Positions 62,837 to 64,000 of a DNA stretch of 64,000 nucleotides are shown piece after piece (position 1 is the first letter of the stretch; each line of letters begins with the position of its first letter). Source of the stretch: Sutcliffiella horikoshii (GTDB taxonomy: Bacteria; Bacillota; Bacilli; Bacillales; Bacillaceae_I). The stretch is taken from assembly GCF_002157855.1 (NCBI RefSeq), contig NZ_CP020880.1, positions 3,224,001-3,288,000 of the forward strand. The letters run 5' to 3'. The notes below the pieces were generated by a model. The model worked only from the letters and a program-made list of their open reading frames with translations. It did no database searches and had not been told where the DNA came from. Position numbers and translations under genes: made by a program.

Positions 62837-64000
62837 TTATAATGCTATTTTCATTACGTCTCTAGCAATCATTACTTCTTCATTCGTAGGAATTACGATG
62901 ACTTTAACAGGAGAGTGCGGGTAGTTAATAAATGCTTCTTTACCACGAACCTTGTTCAATGCAGGATCCCAGTAAACACCCATAAACTCAAGTCCTTGAA
63001 GCACTCTTGCACGGATTACATCACTGTTCTCCCCGATACCTGCAGTAAAGATGATCGCGTCCACTCCGTACATTCTTGCGGCATAAGAACCAATATACTT
63101 ATGAATACGACCTGCGAATACTTCCAAAGCAAGTTCCGCGCGCTCGTTACCTTCAGTTGCAGCAGATTCAATATCACGAAGGTCACTGGAGAAACCGGAT
63201 ACTCCAAGGATACCACTGCGTTTGTTCAGGACTTCTAATACTTCGTCGGCTGTTTTGCCTGTTTTCTCCATGATGAATGGAATCAAAGCAGGGTCAATAT
63301 TACCAGAGCGAGTTCCCATTGCTACACCTGCAAGTGGTGTGAATCCCATGGAAGTATCAATGGATTTTCCGCCTTCGATTGCCGCAATACTTGCACCGTT
63401 TCCTAGGTGACATGAGATCAGGCGAAGTTGCTCAACCGGTCTGCCAAGTAATTCTGCAGCACGCTCAGAAACATATTTATGAGAGGTACCATGGAAACCG
63501 TATTTACGAATGCCATAGTCTTCATAGTACTCGTATGGCAAGCTGTAAAGGAAAGATTTTTCCGGCATGGATTGATGGAATGCTGTATCAAAAACAGCCA
63601 CTGCTGGTACATTCGGAAGGATTTCCTTGAATGCTTTAATTCCCACGATGTTTGCCGGGTTATGAAGTGGTGCAAGCTCTGAAAGTTCTTCTAATTGGCC
63701 TAAAATTTCATCCGTAATAAGGACGGAATCATTGAACTTTTCTCCACCATGTACGACACGGTGGCCAATTCCTGTGATTTCATCGAAGCTTTGGATGATG
63801 TCAAGATCGATCAGTTTTTTCAATAAGATTTTAACAGCTACCCCGTGCTCTGGAATGTCTGTGATTTCTGTTACTTTTTCGCCGTTCACAGAGATGGTGA
63901 AAACAGCATCGTTTAATCCGATACGTTCCACTAATCCTTTTGTAATAACATTTTCACTAGGCATTTCAAACAATTGGAATTTAAGAGAAGAGCTTCCTGC
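62837..64000 (-). CDS. ackA: Acetate kinase (5' end outside the window)
   Basis: Forms acetate and ATP from acetyl phosphate in overflow metabolism. The frame is open to the window edge, where [14 protein letters not shown] continues the family's N-terminus, so about ten residues lie outside. Signatures: [57 protein letters not shown] and [16 protein letters not shown]. In B. subtilis a CcpA-activated gene; the regulatory region is outside. Confidence 0.96.
   Translation of the reverse strand, partial: AGSSSLKFQLFEMPSENVITKGLVERIGLNDAVFTISVNGEKVTEITDIPEHGVAVKILLKKLIDLDIIQSFDEITGIGHRVVHGGEKFNDSVLITDEILGQLEELSELAPLHNPANIVGIKAFKEILPNVPAVAVFDTAFHQSMPEKSFLYSLPYEYYEDYGIRKYGFHGTSHKYVSERAAELLGRPVEQLRLISCHLGNGASIAAIEGGKSIDTSMGFTPLAGVAMGTRSGNIDPALIPFIMEKTGKTADEVLEVLNKRSGILGVSGFSSDLRDIESAATEGNERAELALEVFAGRIHKYIGSYAARMYGVDAIIFTAGIGENSDVIRARVLQGLEFMGVYWDPALNKVRGKEAFINYPHSPVKVIVIPTNEEVMIARDVMKIAL

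Overview
The window is a stretch of chromosome from a low-GC, endospore-forming Bacillaceae (Bacillus sensu lato). The evidence is the order of the backbone genes, which largely follows the ytaF-ytoI neighbourhood known from Bacillus subtilis, together with a B. subtilis-type PhoPR pair, sporulation-associated ytrH/ytrI/ytaF and Gram-positive promoters, ribosome binding sites and terminators. No rRNA, tRNA or CRISPR array was seen.

Left backbone (1-17.5 kb, mostly minus strand): the 5' end of gapB behind two CcpN-like operator boxes; a polA-mutM-ytaF-coaE replication/repair group; hflK-hflC; phoP-phoR; a MaoC-type hydratase gene behind a perfect cre; the TCA block citZ-icd-mdh; ytwI; and ytvI on the plus strand. 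Right backbone (38-64 kb): a ypuA-like gene, fxsA, pfkA-pyk, accD-accA, a GntR/FadR regulator with NADP-malic enzyme, dnaE, ytrH-ytrI, nrnA, ytpI, a NERD nuclease-like gene, ytoI, ytkL, an M24 peptidase, ald, an SDR, a nucleobase permease, an EcsC-family gene and the start of ackA. The theme is central carbon metabolism: glycolysis, the gluconeogenic branch, TCA entry, malate, acetate, alanine and malonyl-CoA supply. cre-like boxes lie at several of these genes.

Accessory island (about 17.6-37.75 kb): in B. subtilis ytvI and fxsA are close neighbours, but here about 20 kb separates them. The island is AT-rich and every gene in it lies on the minus strand. From 17.8 to 26.8 kb it is a row of short genes: two GNAT acetyltransferases, an isochorismatase-like hydrolase, a serine beta-lactamase-like hydrolase, two lipoproteins and several membrane peptides of 26-91 residues. 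Nearly every gene is followed by the same bipartite repeat: a left box close to AACAATCTAGGAGCGAT, a small hairpin, and a right box close to TTAAGCAATYGGGCAGGAT. The row begins just past the 3' end of a tyrosine recombinase gene, whose terminator is followed by a right box alone. This architecture closely resembles an integron (integrase, attI, gene cassettes each ending in attC), but it sits in a Firmicute chromosome and uses a XerC/D-like recombinase that lacks the IntI insert. A group II intron has inserted exactly inside one of the repeats, as group IIC-attC introns do in true integrons; a second, HNH-encoding group II intron splits a related motif at the far end of the island. Beyond the recombinase lie a DinB-like gene, membrane proteins, a fused-permease ABC transporter beside a small secreted peptide gene, and an IS21 istA remnant.

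A separate family of 115-130 bp palindromic intergenic repeats (eight copies plus one fragment) is scattered through the backbone and marks the outer edges of the island. Start codons were chosen by ribosome-binding-site spacing and family alignment from memory; no searches were run.
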